Assembly (NCBI RefSeq): GCF_050003625.1
Contig: NC_134398.1
Coordinates: 103,890,404 to 103,954,403 of the forward strand
Direction of reading: 5' to 3'
Origin: Haematobia irritans
Taxonomy: Eukaryota > Arthropoda > Insecta > Diptera > Muscidae
Length of the DNA: 64,000 nucleotides
Position numbers and translations under genes: made by a program. Shown here in pieces: positions 33,394 through 44,663 of this stretch; position 1 is the stretch's first letter, and each line of letters begins with the position of its first letter. The notes under the pieces were generated by a model. The model did not search any database and was not told the DNA's origin. It saw nothing but the letters and a program-made list of their open reading frames with translations.

Positions 33394-34287
33394 TGTTTTT
33401 TACCACGGTTTTGGTTTCCAAAAAAGTTAGATGCAGGATTTTAATTCAATGTGTGGTTTGTAGTTTTATTGTTTGTTGTATTTATTCTAGGCAAATTAGA
33501 GACAACTTCAAGAATTATGCAATATTTTAGGTATATTAACACTAGATTTAAGTTATTTTAACTCATGTGCAATATTAGTTTATGGTAAGTATATAAATGT
33601 ATTTCAATATTTTGTAGTTTTAACAATGTAGATTTAGTCCTTTTTATTACAACCAAGTGCAATATAAATCAAATGTGATATATGTACAAGTAGTTTTATG
33701 TAGTTTGTAGATTAGTTTTTAGGGAATCAATGTGCAATATTTACAAAATTTATGGGAAGGTGCAATAATAGGCGTAAGTAAATTATTTTATTCTTTTTTT
33801 ATACAAATTTACTGGTAAGTTCAGATAAGTCTTTATGTATATAATTTACAGTTTTGTTGTTGTAATCTATGTCACTTTTTATATTCCCTTTGTTTATTAC
33901 AGTTTCGTTGAGTTTGTATATTTTAATTCAAACAAATTTAAATTATTTTTTGTTCACACAATTTTAAGTTCACTTTATGTTTTAAGTTTTTAATCTTGGG
34001 TTTAACACTTTTGTTTTATATTTTTTTTGTTTACTGTATTGGTCACGGGGAGAAGCGTACGCTTTGAAAAACCGACTTAGATTAACAAAAAAAGAAGAAT
34101 CAATGTCATGGCCAGCCTGTTGAAAGTGAAGTTTGGCTCTCATTTACAACAACAATAGGCATGTACTAAAAGGGCTCATATGTATGTGTGACATTTGGAG
34201 CAAACCGCTATTTACATGCCTGTAGCATTTAAATAGCACACCATACAGAAACCAATAAGGTGCATAATTTTAGCACACCCTTCAACA
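33394..34287 (-). repeat. BEL-1 copy 2, 3' LTR
   Basis: Intact LTR that preserves the empty MITE site at TTTTTAGGGAATC (33716-33728). Confidence 0.95.
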
Positions 34288-34318
34288 TTCCGCCCCCCCG
34301 TGACCAAGTGTTAAAATA

Positions 34319-35296
34319 TTAATGGCTGAGGTTCCTTATGGGACCGGAAATGATGTATCCCAGCACTGTTTTGTAGGCGTTCACATCGCCAAGTCCGGTG
34401 AATGTGGATCCCTCTCGATAAATTGCAGAATAAGTATCCGCACCAAGTTCAATGTCGATGGGTACATTACTTCTCGGGTCTGGGTCGGCAAGGGACTGAT
34501 CGCTAAAATCTCTTGTAGGGTCTTCGAGTAGAGGGTCCGAATAAGGTCTTCGTGGAAGTTCATCAGTTATGAGCGCGTTTACCTTCAGTGCCCATGTGCT
34601 GTTTGTACGACGGGACATAATTTTGAATTTCGTGAACCTTTGACCCTGATATAAAAATGATCTGAGTCCCAAACGTCGAAATGTGGAATATGCGATACGT
34701 GACATTGATGATGCTTGACAAATTAGCGCTCTCACTGTCGCCCAACTGTCAACTTCTTCCAAGGCGACTCTTATCATTGCCGTTGGAATGAATACGTGGT
34801 CCCATAGATACCTCGTCGATTTCACAGGCACTGATAAAATGGCAGAGGCTAGAGAGTCCTCTAGCTGAGATGCCCCATGCAGAAGTGTATGGTGTCTGTG
34901 ACTACAACGGCGACAAGTGATGAGACTTTGACAATCAGGTGCCAAATGACTGCGAGCCAAACAGTTTCGGCAGTACCCTCTTCTTTCTACCGTCTCATAT
35001 CGTTGGTAAGGGGTCTTGTCGCGAAATCTTTGGCAAGAACTAAGGGGATGATCCTCCTGGCAGAGTCCGCAAGAATACTGCCAGTTTGCCGGTCGTTCAA
35101 CTCTACCAGGATGGACTTCGGCTCGACCACTAGATCGGTTTCTTGCGTGTTGGTGATTGCGTCTGTCATCAGCTCTGGGTCTTCTACCATTATCGTTCTG
35201 CTGCTCCTCCTCCAATGGCTCACGGCGTGGTAAATAAGCTGCCATACCTGTAACGAAAACTTTGTGAGTACCGCGGCCTTTCATTTGAAAGTACAC
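34319..35296 (-). CDS. BEL-1 accessory protein, copy 2
   Basis: Identical 325-residue sequence to that of copy 1: zinc-knuckle triplet at 76-140 and protease-like domain with Cys-Gln-Ala in place of Asp-Ser-Gly. The inner MAA start is at 35245, preceded by the same ACAG acceptor-like site. Confidence 0.85.
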   Translation of the reverse strand: MYFQMKGRGTHKVFVTGMAAYLPRREPLEEEQQNDNGRRPRADDRRNHQHARNRSSGRAEVHPGRVERPANWQYSCGLCQEDHPLSSCQRFRDKTPYQRYETVERRGYCRNCLARSHLAPDCQSLITCRRCSHRHHTLLHGASQLEDSLASAILSVPVKSTRYLWDHVFIPTAMIRVALEEVDSWATVRALICQASSMSRIAYSTFRRLGLRSFLYQGQRFTKFKIMSRRTNSTWALKVNALITDELPRRPYSDPLLEDPTRDFSDQSLADPDPRSNVPIDIELGADTYSAIYREGSTFTGLGDVNAYKTVLGYIISGPIRNLSH

Positions 35297-35302
35297 GACT
35301 AG

Positions 35303-38300
35303 TCATGCTGAAAATAATTTGACGATTTTTGTGATGGGTCTATTAATTGTACCACGAGACGTACGAATATCAACTACTCTGGTATTTTGGTCAGTCCCGG
35401 GATAAGTTTTTACGATGCGACCCATTGCCCAGTCAGTCGGAGGAAATCTCTCATCTTTTATGACCACGAGATCATTTTCTTTAATATTTTCTTGTTGATG
35501 CTTCCATTTTGTACGACGGTGTAATTCATTAAGGTATTCTAGCTTCCACCTTCTACAAAAATATTGAGAAATAATTTTAAGACGTTGCCACCGATTTGCA
35601 AGCGTAACATTCTGATCTGAAATATCAGGCTCCGCTGGCGCCAACATGGATGTACCAATCAGAAAATGGCCAGGAGTCAAAGGGGACAAGTCATTAGGGT
35701 CATCACTAGCCTTACTTAATGGTCTTGAGTTTAGACAAGTTTCAATGCGTGCCAATATAGTGGAAAGTTCTTCGAACGTAAAGCTCATACTAGGAATGAA
35801 TTTGCGCAAATGAGTTTTAAAGGATTTCACGCCCGCTTCCCACAAACCACCCATGTGAGGAGCGCCAGGAGGTATAAATTTCCAATTAAGGTCATTATGC
35901 GAATATTGTTGCAGTGTTTCTGCTTGCAGAGTCTTCATAAACTCGAGCCGATCTTTTTTGAATAGAGCAGCCGCTCCCGTAAAATTCTTCCCATTGTCGG
36001 AATAAATGCAAGAAGGGCAGCCTCGTCGAGCAATAAATCTCGCAAAAGCCGCAAGAAAAGACTGCGAGGATAGATCACTTGTAGCTTCTAAATGAACAGC
36101 TTTTGTCGCAAAACATACGAAAATACATACGTAGCCCTTTGTTATTAAACAAACCCGAGTTTTGTAATTTTTTATATCGAAGGGTCCAGCAAAGTCAACC
36201 CCTGTATTAGTAAATGGTCGGGAAAGAAAAGTTCGCTCAGGTGGAAGTGAGGCCATTATCTGAGACTGGGTGTGTCTCTTAAACAAAATGCATGTTTTAC
36301 AATTGCGTATAACCTTCTTCACTAAAGGTTTTAGTCTGAATATCCAGAATTCAGATCTCAGGGATTGGGTCATCAATTGATTTCTCCCGTGTATTGTAAT
36401 TTTATGAGTAAATTCAACAAGAAGTTGTGTTAAACGTGCTTCGTAAGGTAAAATAATAGGGTGCCTTTCATTATAAGTCAATGCAGGCGATTGAACAAGC
36501 CGCCCATTGGATCGCATTATACCACCAGAGTCTAAAAACGGATTCATAGTTAATAAACTGCTACTGGATGAAATTCTAATTTTATTTTCCAAGTTTGCAT
36601 ATTCCTTTGCAAAGTAGTGTTTTTGGGTCATGATTATTATACGACGTTTCACGTCTAAAATTTCTTCAGGCCTGATCTCATCAGATCTAATTCTAAGATG
36701 TGTACGATTTGAGCCGGTATTTCGCCAAAAGCGCAAAGCATAACACAATACACGATAAGCATGTGACAGCGAAGAAAATCTTATTAAAGGGTCTTCGAAT
36801 GTAGTGGTTGTCAAAACTTTCACAGCTTTTGCTTCTAGATTTGTATCTCCCAGAATTTCATATGCTGGCCACCTATCTTTAGGCAACTTAAGCCATTGGG
36901 GCCCATGCCACCACAACGCATGATTATTCAGATCAGACGGTGAACAACCTCTACTAGCTAGATCGGCTGGATTACTTTCAGAGTCAACGTGTTGCCAATT
37001 ATGATTACCAACATTCTCTAAGATTTCTGAAACACGATTACCAACAAAGGTACTCCAATTGCATGGAGGCTTTTTCAACCAAGCTAAAACAATCGTTGAA
37101 TCTGTCCAAAAATGAGTCGTCAAATCGGAGATCGGAAGTTTTGCAATTACTGTGGATGCTAACTTCGAAAGTAAAACAGCACCACACAATTCAAGACGTG
37201 GCAATGAAATCTTTTTTATAGGAGCGACTCTAGTCTTAGCCGTTAGAAGATGAGTGTCTACTTGTTTATTAATGTGTTCTACCCTAATGTATAAAGTGGC
37301 TCCATAAGCGCTTTCAGACGCATCGCAGAAGCCATGAATCTCTACATTGGACTGGGGAGTGAAGTTAATCCATCGAGGAATTTTTACTAATTCTACTGCA
37401 GCACTATGTTTTACAAAATTTTTCCAATTCATGAGTGTAACTGGCTTCAACGTGTCATCCCAGTCAACTTTATCAAGCCATATTTGTTGCATGACTAATT
37501 TGGCCACGATAACAACTGGTGCCAACCAACCACACGGGTCAAATAACTTTGCGATTGCGGATAAAACTTCACGTTTCGTATAGTTTGACCTAAGTTCCAT
37601 GGATGGAGGAGTAAAGGTAAAACAATCACCTGAAATGTTCCATCTGATACCTAGGGTCTTTGTAGATGAGTCTTCAGACAAATCTAACCAGTTTACTGGA
37701 AGTAATTGATCTTTCGGCAAATCTTGAATGATGTTGTGATTATTAGTAGTCCATTTCATAAGTTGAAACCCTGCGGATTCCAAAGCTAAGATCAACTGCT
37801 TTCTAGATGTTATAGCATCTTCTATTGTGTGTGCCCCTGCTAACACATCATCAACATAAAGATTTTCTTGAAGAATTTTTGAAGCTAAAGGGTATGTGTC
37901 AGCAACATCTTCAGCGAGTTGAAGAAGTGTACGAATTGCAAGAAAAGGCGCGCAATTGACTCCAAATGTAACTGTTAAGAGTTCATAATCTTCTAGTGTT
38001 TCAGTGGGCGATTTCCGAAAAAGTATACGTTGAAACTGTGTCTGAGACGAATCAAGAAGGATCTGCCTGTACATTTTTGTAATGTCGGCATTATAAACGT
38101 ATTTGAAGAACCTCCATTTCAATATTTGCAAAACAAGGTCTTGTTGCAGTATGGGACCCGTAAACAAGTTATCATTGAGGCTACGTTTGTTGGACGAAGG
38201 ACTGGAGGCATTAAAAACTACTCTAAGTTTTGTTGTGAGTCGATCTGGTTTGATAACCGCATGATGGGGCAAATAGTAATTTGGGGTCTTAGCAATTTCA

Positions 38301-40612
38301 TGAGGCGTTATCTTCCTCATGTGTCCCAGTTCCAAATATTCTAAAATGGTTTTGTCATATAATTCTTTTATATCAGGTGTTCTCATTAGTTTTCGCTCCA
38401 TTCTATAGAATTGAGCCATTGCAATATTCCGAGAACTTCCCAACTCTTCACAATTTTTAAATGGTAGTGTCACAATGTACCTGCCATTTTCGCTTCTTTT
38501 TGTGGTTTGTTTGAAATGATTTTCGCAAAATGTGTCATCTTCAGACCTCAAAATACTTTTGGGGGTCTCCTCCATCTCCCAAAATCGTGTGAGTATGCTT
38601 TCAATAGAAATTGTATTGTGTAAAGAAATTTTATTATGATCATATGTTCCCTTGGTTATCGGTCCACCGATAATCCATCCGAATACTGTTTTTTGTGCAA
38701 TAAGTGAACCGATTGACTTCATAGGAGTTGTAATATCAAAAATTAAGGGTCCTATGTCCATACCAATTAGGAGATCAACCGGTTGGCTAATGTGAAAGTT
38801 TGGATCTGCCAATTCAAGGTTGACAAAATCGCTCAGCTGAGTCAAACCCAAGTTTCGTGTCGGCAAATTTGATGGCAAAGTTTTTAAAACAGGGGCCCAG
38901 ACGTCTAATTCAAATCTAGGTTCCAACCGCGAACGCAAAGAGAAAAGACAAGATTTTGTAGATGTTTCTGATAGTATTTGACTGACCCCCGTTACATGAA
39001 CTAAATTTCTTTTGGACGGAAGAGTCAATTTATTTTTAAGTTTTTCAGTAATGAATGTCGACTGTGATCCAGAGTCAATAATAGCTCTAGCATCATACAA
39101 TTGCCCTCGAGATTCAATTTGGACAAGAGCTGTAAAAAGTAGAGTGCCACCAGGATGATTCTCCCAAGTTCGATCATTCTGGAGGGTCAAAGTTGTAACA
39201 TTGTTTTCCAAGCTAGGTGTGGACTGTATTTGTGTTGTCAGAGCAGCAGCACTGGTACAAGGTCGTACTGCCTCTGTCGATGGATCTTGTGAATAAGGTT
39301 GGGATTGTATACCCTTATGTAACATAGTGTGATGTTTCATATTACATTCTCTGCAATTATACTTGCTTTTGCAATCTTTTATCCCATGGCTGGATGAAAG
39401 ACAATTATAGCAGAGATGTGAAACTTTAACCACATGAATTCGGTCATTGATATTCTTTTCTATAAACTTTGGACAATCTCGGATAAAATGTTGTGCCTTA
39501 CAAAGATGGCATTGTTGTTTGGTCATATTTTGGTTCCTGGATACCAAATTCGCATTAAATTTACTTTTTTCCCCATAACTTTGTGTCTTTTGTGAAATAT
39601 TTGTATGAAAACTCTTTACGAACTTCCCTTTATCAAATCTGCTTTGATTATTATCATATTTATTTTGAATCTGCTTGTTGAGAATTGGCTTGATATTGCC
39701 AACTGACTCAAGCGTTTTGAATTTATGGGTCAGAAATTTGTCAAATTTTTCCCAACTTGGTAGTATTTTACAATCATCAAGTGTATTTTCAAATTCTTCA
39801 AGGAAGGATCTTGGTAACTTTGACGAACATAAGTAAATTAAAATAGGATCCCATTCCTTTACTTCGACCCCAATTGTTTCCAGAGTTTGCATGCAACTAT
39901 TTACGGTTCTTTGCAATTTCTGTAAAGTGTGACTTGATTCTAGCGTTACATTTGGAAGATTAAATAGAATTTTCAACTGTTCGTTCACCTGCATTCTTCG
40001 ATTTTCGTAGCGATCAGTTAAGTTTTTCCACGCCAATGAAAAGCCCTCGTTAGTCAGAGGGACATTGCTTATTATTTCCCTAGCTTCACCGGCTGTTTTT
40101 TGAGTTAAATGAAAAAGTTTTTCAACATTGCTTAATCTCGAATTTTTTATGTAAATTGCCGAAAAAAGATCCCTAAACGTGGGCCATGATGTATATCCCC
40201 CTTTGAAAACATCAGTGTCACAAGGAGGTAGCCGTAAGGCTGGAGAAAAATCCCCATCAAAGGGTCGATGAGTCACTGATGATTCTCTTTGTGATTCTTC
40301 TTTGGCAGCATCTTCCTTTAACGCAAGAATATCAGCATTCACAGAACTCATTACTCGCTTATATGCCTCCATGGCTTCACTATAATGGGTCCGAAGTTGT
40401 GTCTTGTCAATGGGTCTTTCCCCCTCCGTCTGTTCATGATTTCGACAGTCTAAATATGACTTCTTTACATTTTTCCACAGGGTTTCAATTTCTGCTCGTA
40501 TGGCCTCAAGCGAATGAATATCACCCGTTGTGGTCGCGACAGCATAAGTACTTTCAAAATCATTGAGGTCGTTGATGCAATTGGCAAATCTTTCGCTTTT
40601 TACTTTTTCCAT
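35303..40612 (-). CDS. gag-pol: BEL-1 Gag-Pol polyprotein, copy 2 (G1410R)
   Basis: Same 1769-residue layout as copy 1. The single amino-acid difference is residue 1410, Gly to Arg (AGA at 36385-36383), inside HGGNQLM of the integrase zinc-binding region. BEL-2 also has Gly there, so Arg is the derived state and may weaken integration. Protease, YVDD, RNase H and the integrase Asp/Asp/Glu are unchanged. Confidence 0.97.
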   Translation of the reverse strand: MEKVKSERFANCINDLNDFESTYAVATTTGDIHSLEAIRAEIETLWKNVKKSYLDCRNHEQTEGERPIDKTQLRTHYSEAMEAYKRVMSSVNADILALKEDAAKEESQRESSVTHRPFDGDFSPALRLPPCDTDVFKGGYTSWPTFRDLFSAIYIKNSRLSNVEKLFHLTQKTAGEAREIISNVPLTNEGFSLAWKNLTDRYENRRMQVNEQLKILFNLPNVTLESSHTLQKLQRTVNSCMQTLETIGVEVKEWDPILIYLCSSKLPRSFLEEFENTLDDCKILPSWEKFDKFLTHKFKTLESVGNIKPILNKQIQNKYDNNQSRFDKGKFVKSFHTNISQKTQSYGEKSKFNANLVSRNQNMTKQQCHLCKAQHFIRDCPKFIEKNINDRIHVVKVSHLCYNCLSSSHGIKDCKSKYNCRECNMKHHTMLHKGIQSQPYSQDPSTEAVRPCTSAAALTTQIQSTPSLENNVTTLTLQNDRTWENHPGGTLLFTALVQIESRGQLYDARAIIDSGSQSTFITEKLKNKLTLPSKRNLVHVTGVSQILSETSTKSCLFSLRSRLEPRFELDVWAPVLKTLPSNLPTRNLGLTQLSDFVNLELADPNFHISQPVDLLIGMDIGPLIFDITTPMKSIGSLIAQKTVFGWIIGGPITKGTYDHNKISLHNTISIESILTRFWEMEETPKSILRSEDDTFCENHFKQTTKRSENGRYIVTLPFKNCEELGSSRNIAMAQFYRMERKLMRTPDIKELYDKTILEYLELGHMRKITPHEIAKTPNYYLPHHAVIKPDRLTTKLRVVFNASSPSSNKRSLNDNLFTGPILQQDLVLQILKWRFFKYVYNADITKMYRQILLDSSQTQFQRILFRKSPTETLEDYELLTVTFGVNCAPFLAIRTLLQLAEDVADTYPLASKILQENLYVDDVLAGAHTIEDAITSRKQLILALESAGFQLMKWTTNNHNIIQDLPKDQLLPVNWLDLSEDSSTKTLGIRWNISGDCFTFTPPSMELRSNYTKREVLSAIAKLFDPCGWLAPVVIVAKLVMQQIWLDKVDWDDTLKPVTLMNWKNFVKHSAAVELVKIPRWINFTPQSNVEIHGFCDASESAYGATLYIRVEHINKQVDTHLLTAKTRVAPIKKISLPRLELCGAVLLSKLASTVIAKLPISDLTTHFWTDSTIVLAWLKKPPCNWSTFVGNRVSEILENVGNHNWQHVDSESNPADLASRGCSPSDLNNHALWWHGPQWLKLPKDRWPAYEILGDTNLEAKAVKVLTTTTFEDPLIRFSSLSHAYRVLCYALRFWRNTGSNRTHLRIRSDEIRPEEILDVKRRIIIMTQKHYFAKEYANLENKIRISSSSSLLTMNPFLDSGGIMRSNGRLVQSPALTYNERHPIILPYEARLTQLLVEFTHKITIHGRNQLMTQSLRSEFWIFRLKPLVKKVIRNCKTCILFKRHTQSQIMASLPPERTFLSRPFTNTGVDFAGPFDIKNYKTRVCLITKGYVCIFVCFATKAVHLEATSDLSSQSFLAAFARFIARRGCPSCIYSDNGKNFTGAAALFKKDRLEFMKTLQAETLQQYSHNDLNWKFIPPGAPHMGGLWEAGVKSFKTHLRKFIPSMSFTFEELSTILARIETCLNSRPLSKASDDPNDLSPLTPGHFLIGTSMLAPAEPDISDQNVTLANRWQRLKIISQYFCRRWKLEYLNELHRRTKWKHQQENIKENDLVVIKDERFPPTDWAMGRIVKTYPGTDQNTRVVDIRTSRGTINRPITKIVKLFSA

Positions 40613-42491
40613 TTTGTGCTGTTTAATATCTTACTTCAAGGTTTTCAATTTTTCGAAATCCTCGTGAAGATTGACACAAGTTGTAGAATGCAATTCGGAA
40701 TAAAACTTCTTTTCAAAAAAGAACACTTTTTTGAAAGAGTTTTTTTTTCGAAATTTAAATTAAACGCCAAAAGTTGTTTTTTTTTTTTGATGAAAGTACT
40801 CGCACACAACTTAGAATTTCAGTCTTTATCTTATTCAAAATTAATTTTCTCCCAATTCAGTTAAGCAATTTTTCCAAAAACGGATGAAATATAACCAATT
40901 CGTCTTGGGTCACTATGGCGTAGAAACTACAGTTAACGAGGGTCAAATATCCACCTGCTATGAAAATTTCACGAAACCGACAATGGAGATGAACGATTCA
41001 AAATGCAAAAATTTTACCAATTTTCGCTGAATGTTTGAAAGTTTAATAAACTTGATAGCGCGGGATATAATTTCGTGAGAGTCGGAGATTATATTTTTTA
41101 TCGGCTAATTGTTTTTGACAAATATCAACACAACTTTCGAAGAAATTTTTATCCAATTTTGATTAAAGTTGAATTTTAATGCAACATGAAAAAAAACAAT
41201 TCAAACACAACAGCCAATTTTTCATGTTCTTACATAAGAAAACCATAAGAAACAAGAAACAAATTGGTACGAAAATCCACACAAAAAAATCCAGAAAATG
41301 TGATAGTAGTCATCACAAAATTTTTCCAAATTTTCACCAGCGTGATTGATAATCGAATATTAAATATTCTCAAAGTCCAGGGATGATGAGACAAGTATCA
41401 AGAAAACCAAATTAAGTTTAATTATTTTCAAAATGTTGACTTAAGTCTTTTTCCAAAAAAAAAATTATTTAAGTTGTTTTGCAAAAAATTTACCGAATAT
41501 GTTTTTATGTGGAATGGAAAAATTTACATAAATGTCAATGTGTCAAAAGGTAGTTGAAAATGCGAGCGAGTCAAAAATATGGTGGGTCAACAACTTCACC
41601 AACATAAATCGCCAAATATTACACGCAACAACAAGTCTACAGCACGAAACAAGTACAGCATACCGGGTAATACATGGATCGCCAGATCTTTCTCTTATGT
41701 ACAAGGAAAGGGAGAGTCAAAGCCGCCCAATATTCTCTCCTTGTATCGTGCACAAATAAAATGAAAAAAATGGTACTCACTTTGGATGTATATGTGTATG
41801 TGTGTAATGTGTGGTTGTGTACTTGCGCGGGAATAGGGTCGCTGGTGTGTCTGTCCACTTCTGAAATTCCGTTGCAACGGGAATTTACTGGCAGGTTAAA
41901 TTTTTGATTATGTAATTCTTTGATTACGTAACCGAAACTACCGAGTTGGCACTATGTTAAATTGTTCTTGCACTAGGCTCACAATGTTTTTGAGATTTAA
42001 AATTTTCAGACTATTTTTAGTTTTTACTACAAAAAATTTTCTGTAAACATCCACTTATTGAATTTACAAATTTTCTTGAATTTTTTCACTTTTTTAACAA
42101 CTTTTGTTTTTGTAGCTCACAATTTTTATTCCAATACAATTTTTTCTTAGATCCAACACACAATTTTGAGAGTTTTCACAGGTAAGTGTAAGAAATGTTT
42201 TTATTATTTTGCTTTTTATTATTTCTAGGGGAATTTTGCAATATTAGCACGTAAGTATAACACAATTTTGACGTTAAATTTTTTTCAATTAATCCAAGTC
42301 TATTTTATTTTTTATAATTTTGTTAATTTTGTAGTACAGTGTAATTTCCAAAATCAACTTTGTCCATCTTCAATTGCTATTTCACAAATTTTATTTTCTC
42401 ACTATAACAAGTCTTTTTAATTTTCACTTAATTTTCTGTTTGTCCAAAGTATTATTAGCAAAAACACAATTCGGCTTCGAATGGACCAAAA
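40613..42491 (-). promoter_or_regulatory. BEL-1 copy 2 leader with primer-binding site
   Basis: Repeats the copy 1 leader with one C deleted near 42156. It keeps both donor-like sites and the primer-binding-like sequence next to the LTR. Confidence 0.6.
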
Positions 42492-43386
42492 TGTTTTTTA
42501 CCACGGTTTTGGTTTCCAAAAAAGTTAGATGCAGGATTTTAATTCAATGTGTGGTTTGTAGTTTTATTGTTTGTTGTATTTATTCTAGGCAAATTAGAGA
42601 CAACTTCAAGAATTATGCAATATTTTAGGTATATTAACACTAGATTTAAGTTATTTTAACTCATGTGCAATATTAGTTTATGGTAAGTATATAAATGTAT
42701 TTCAATATTTTGTAGTTTTAACAATGTAGATTTAGTCCTTTTTATTACAACCAAGTGCAATATAAATCAAATGTGATATATGTACAAGTAGTTTTATGTA
42801 GTTTGTAGATTAGTTTTTAGGGAATCAATGTGCAATATTTACAAAATTTATGGGAAGGTGCAATAATAGGCGTAAGTAAATTATTTTATTCTTTTTTTAT
42901 ACAAATTTACTGGTAAGTTCAGATAAGTCTTTATGTATATAATTTACAGTTTTGTTGTTGTAATCTATGTCACTTTTTATATTCCCTTTGTTTATTACAG
43001 TTTCGTTGAGTTTGTATATTTTAATTCAAACAAATTTAAATTATTTTTTGTTCACACAATTTTAAGTTCACTTTATGTTTTAAGTTTTTAATCTTGGGTT
43101 TAACACTTTTGTTTTATATTTTTTTTTGTTTACTGTATTGGTCACGGGGAGAAGCGTACGCTTTGAAAAACCGACTTAGATTAACAAAAAAAGAAGAATC
43201 AATGTCATGGCCAGCCTGTTGAAAGTGAAGTTTGGCTCTCATTTACAACAACAATAGGCATGTACTAAAAGGGCTCATATGTATGTGTGACATTTGGAGC
43301 AAACCGCTATTTACATGCCTGTAGCATTTAAATAGCACACCATACAGAAACCAATAAGGTGCATAATTTTAGCACACCCTTCAACA
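42492..43386 (-). repeat. BEL-1 copy 2, 5' LTR
   Basis: 895 bp, TGTT...AACA, with TSD GAAGG at 43387-43391. Confidence 0.95.
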
Positions 43387-43415
43387 GAAGGCAACCATCA
43401 AATTAATACATTATT

Positions 43416-44459
43416 CTATATTATACTAGGGTGGGGTGTAACCATAACTCCACTTCCGTTAGATTGAGGTTCCGACGAAATTTGCAAAATGGTTGCTTTC
43501 CTTTTACAAAATATAGGTATGGTAAGTAATAAAATGATCAAGATGGAAATTGTAGTGCTATTAGTAACTATACTTATTTTTTGGTATTTATTTAAATCGG
43601 TAAAATTATCTTCAAATTTAATTTGTTTTATATATAAGTCTTCTAAATTCATTTCAGTAAATGTTTTATTTTCCTTAACTTTAGTTATTAGGTTTGAAAG
43701 TACAGGTTTTTCTTTGTATGAAAATTTGTAGTTATAAAATGTTTTGTTTTCTACATTTATTTTGCAATTTTCGAACACAATTGGGAATGTATAACTTGTG
43801 TTTAATTTACTTTCCTTACAGTTACAATCGTTACTAAAATTTTTATAAAAGTTTTTAAATAAAATTACTCCTGGTTTTATTTCTTTTATTTCTGTTGTTT
43901 TAAACTTTATAAATGTGCAACTTGACATATTTGTTTGTATAATACTTTTAATACAATTATCGTTAACAGTTTGCAAATTTTTATACATGTTAGTGATATT
44001 GGGATAAAATACGTTTTTATTACTATCTATGATTATCCGATTTGTTTCAAGGTATAAAGACTTGTTTTCTTTATTAGGGATTGGTTCAAGGATTATTTGG
44101 GAAAAGGATGAATTGGTAAATATGGGAATGGATAGGATAATGATTATTTGGTCTTTGTTGAAGGAAACGGCAACTTTTGTTTTTGAATAAGTTTCGAAAT
44201 TATCCACGATTTCTATTTCTACCTCGTCTAATAAGTCAGTTGGTATCACTCCTAGTTTACTCGTAAAAATTACCCTACCTATGTCGTCTATGTGGTTTTT
44301 TAGTAAATTTATGTCACTGTCTATTTGATAAACATGTCTAAGGAATACAACTTCGTCTTCTAAAGTAGATATTCTATTCTGTATTTCATAGCGAAATTTA
44401 TTAATATACTTGCTAAAGATATATTGTTGTCTATTTATATGTGTGGTTAAATTGGTTAA
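43416..44459 (-). pseudogene. env: Errantivirus-like envelope fragment, unit 2
   Basis: Duplicate of 30430-31473 with the same predicted 277 residues from its first ATG (44249) and the same upstream open extension. It has the C-terminal hydrophobic anchor and short basic tail and lacks the N-terminal half. Confidence 0.7.
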
Positions 44460-44486
44460 CTATGAGTCGGCCAAAAAAATTCGCCA

Positions 44487-44663
44487 TGTTGCCGGGCGCC
44501 AAAATGTGACAACCTTCTTAGCGGATATGGTACAGAGATGTTAGGGCACAGCTTAGCTCGTCGGATGGGGTGGTTCTTTTCCGCTTTTGGGTTGTACATT
44601 TTTTAGATGTACCATATTGTTTTATAGGACCAGAGATGGGAACTCTAGCCCTGACTATGTGTA
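44487..44663 (-). mobile_element. Errantivirus primer-binding site and LTR edge, unit 2
   Basis: Duplicate of 31501-31677. The LTR edge TGTGACAACC starts at 44505, and TIR element family T is inserted at TA 44662-44663. Confidence 0.55.

Larger units (their letters stand above)
33394..43386 (-). mobile_element. BEL/Pao LTR retrotransposon BEL-1, copy 2
   Basis: Second complete copy, created by the tandem duplication and not by a new insertion: its flanks and TSD GAAGG (33389-33393 and 43387-43391) are the same as those of copy 1. LTRs are 33394-34287 (894 bp, one T shorter) and 42492-43386 (895 bp). Confidence 0.95.
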
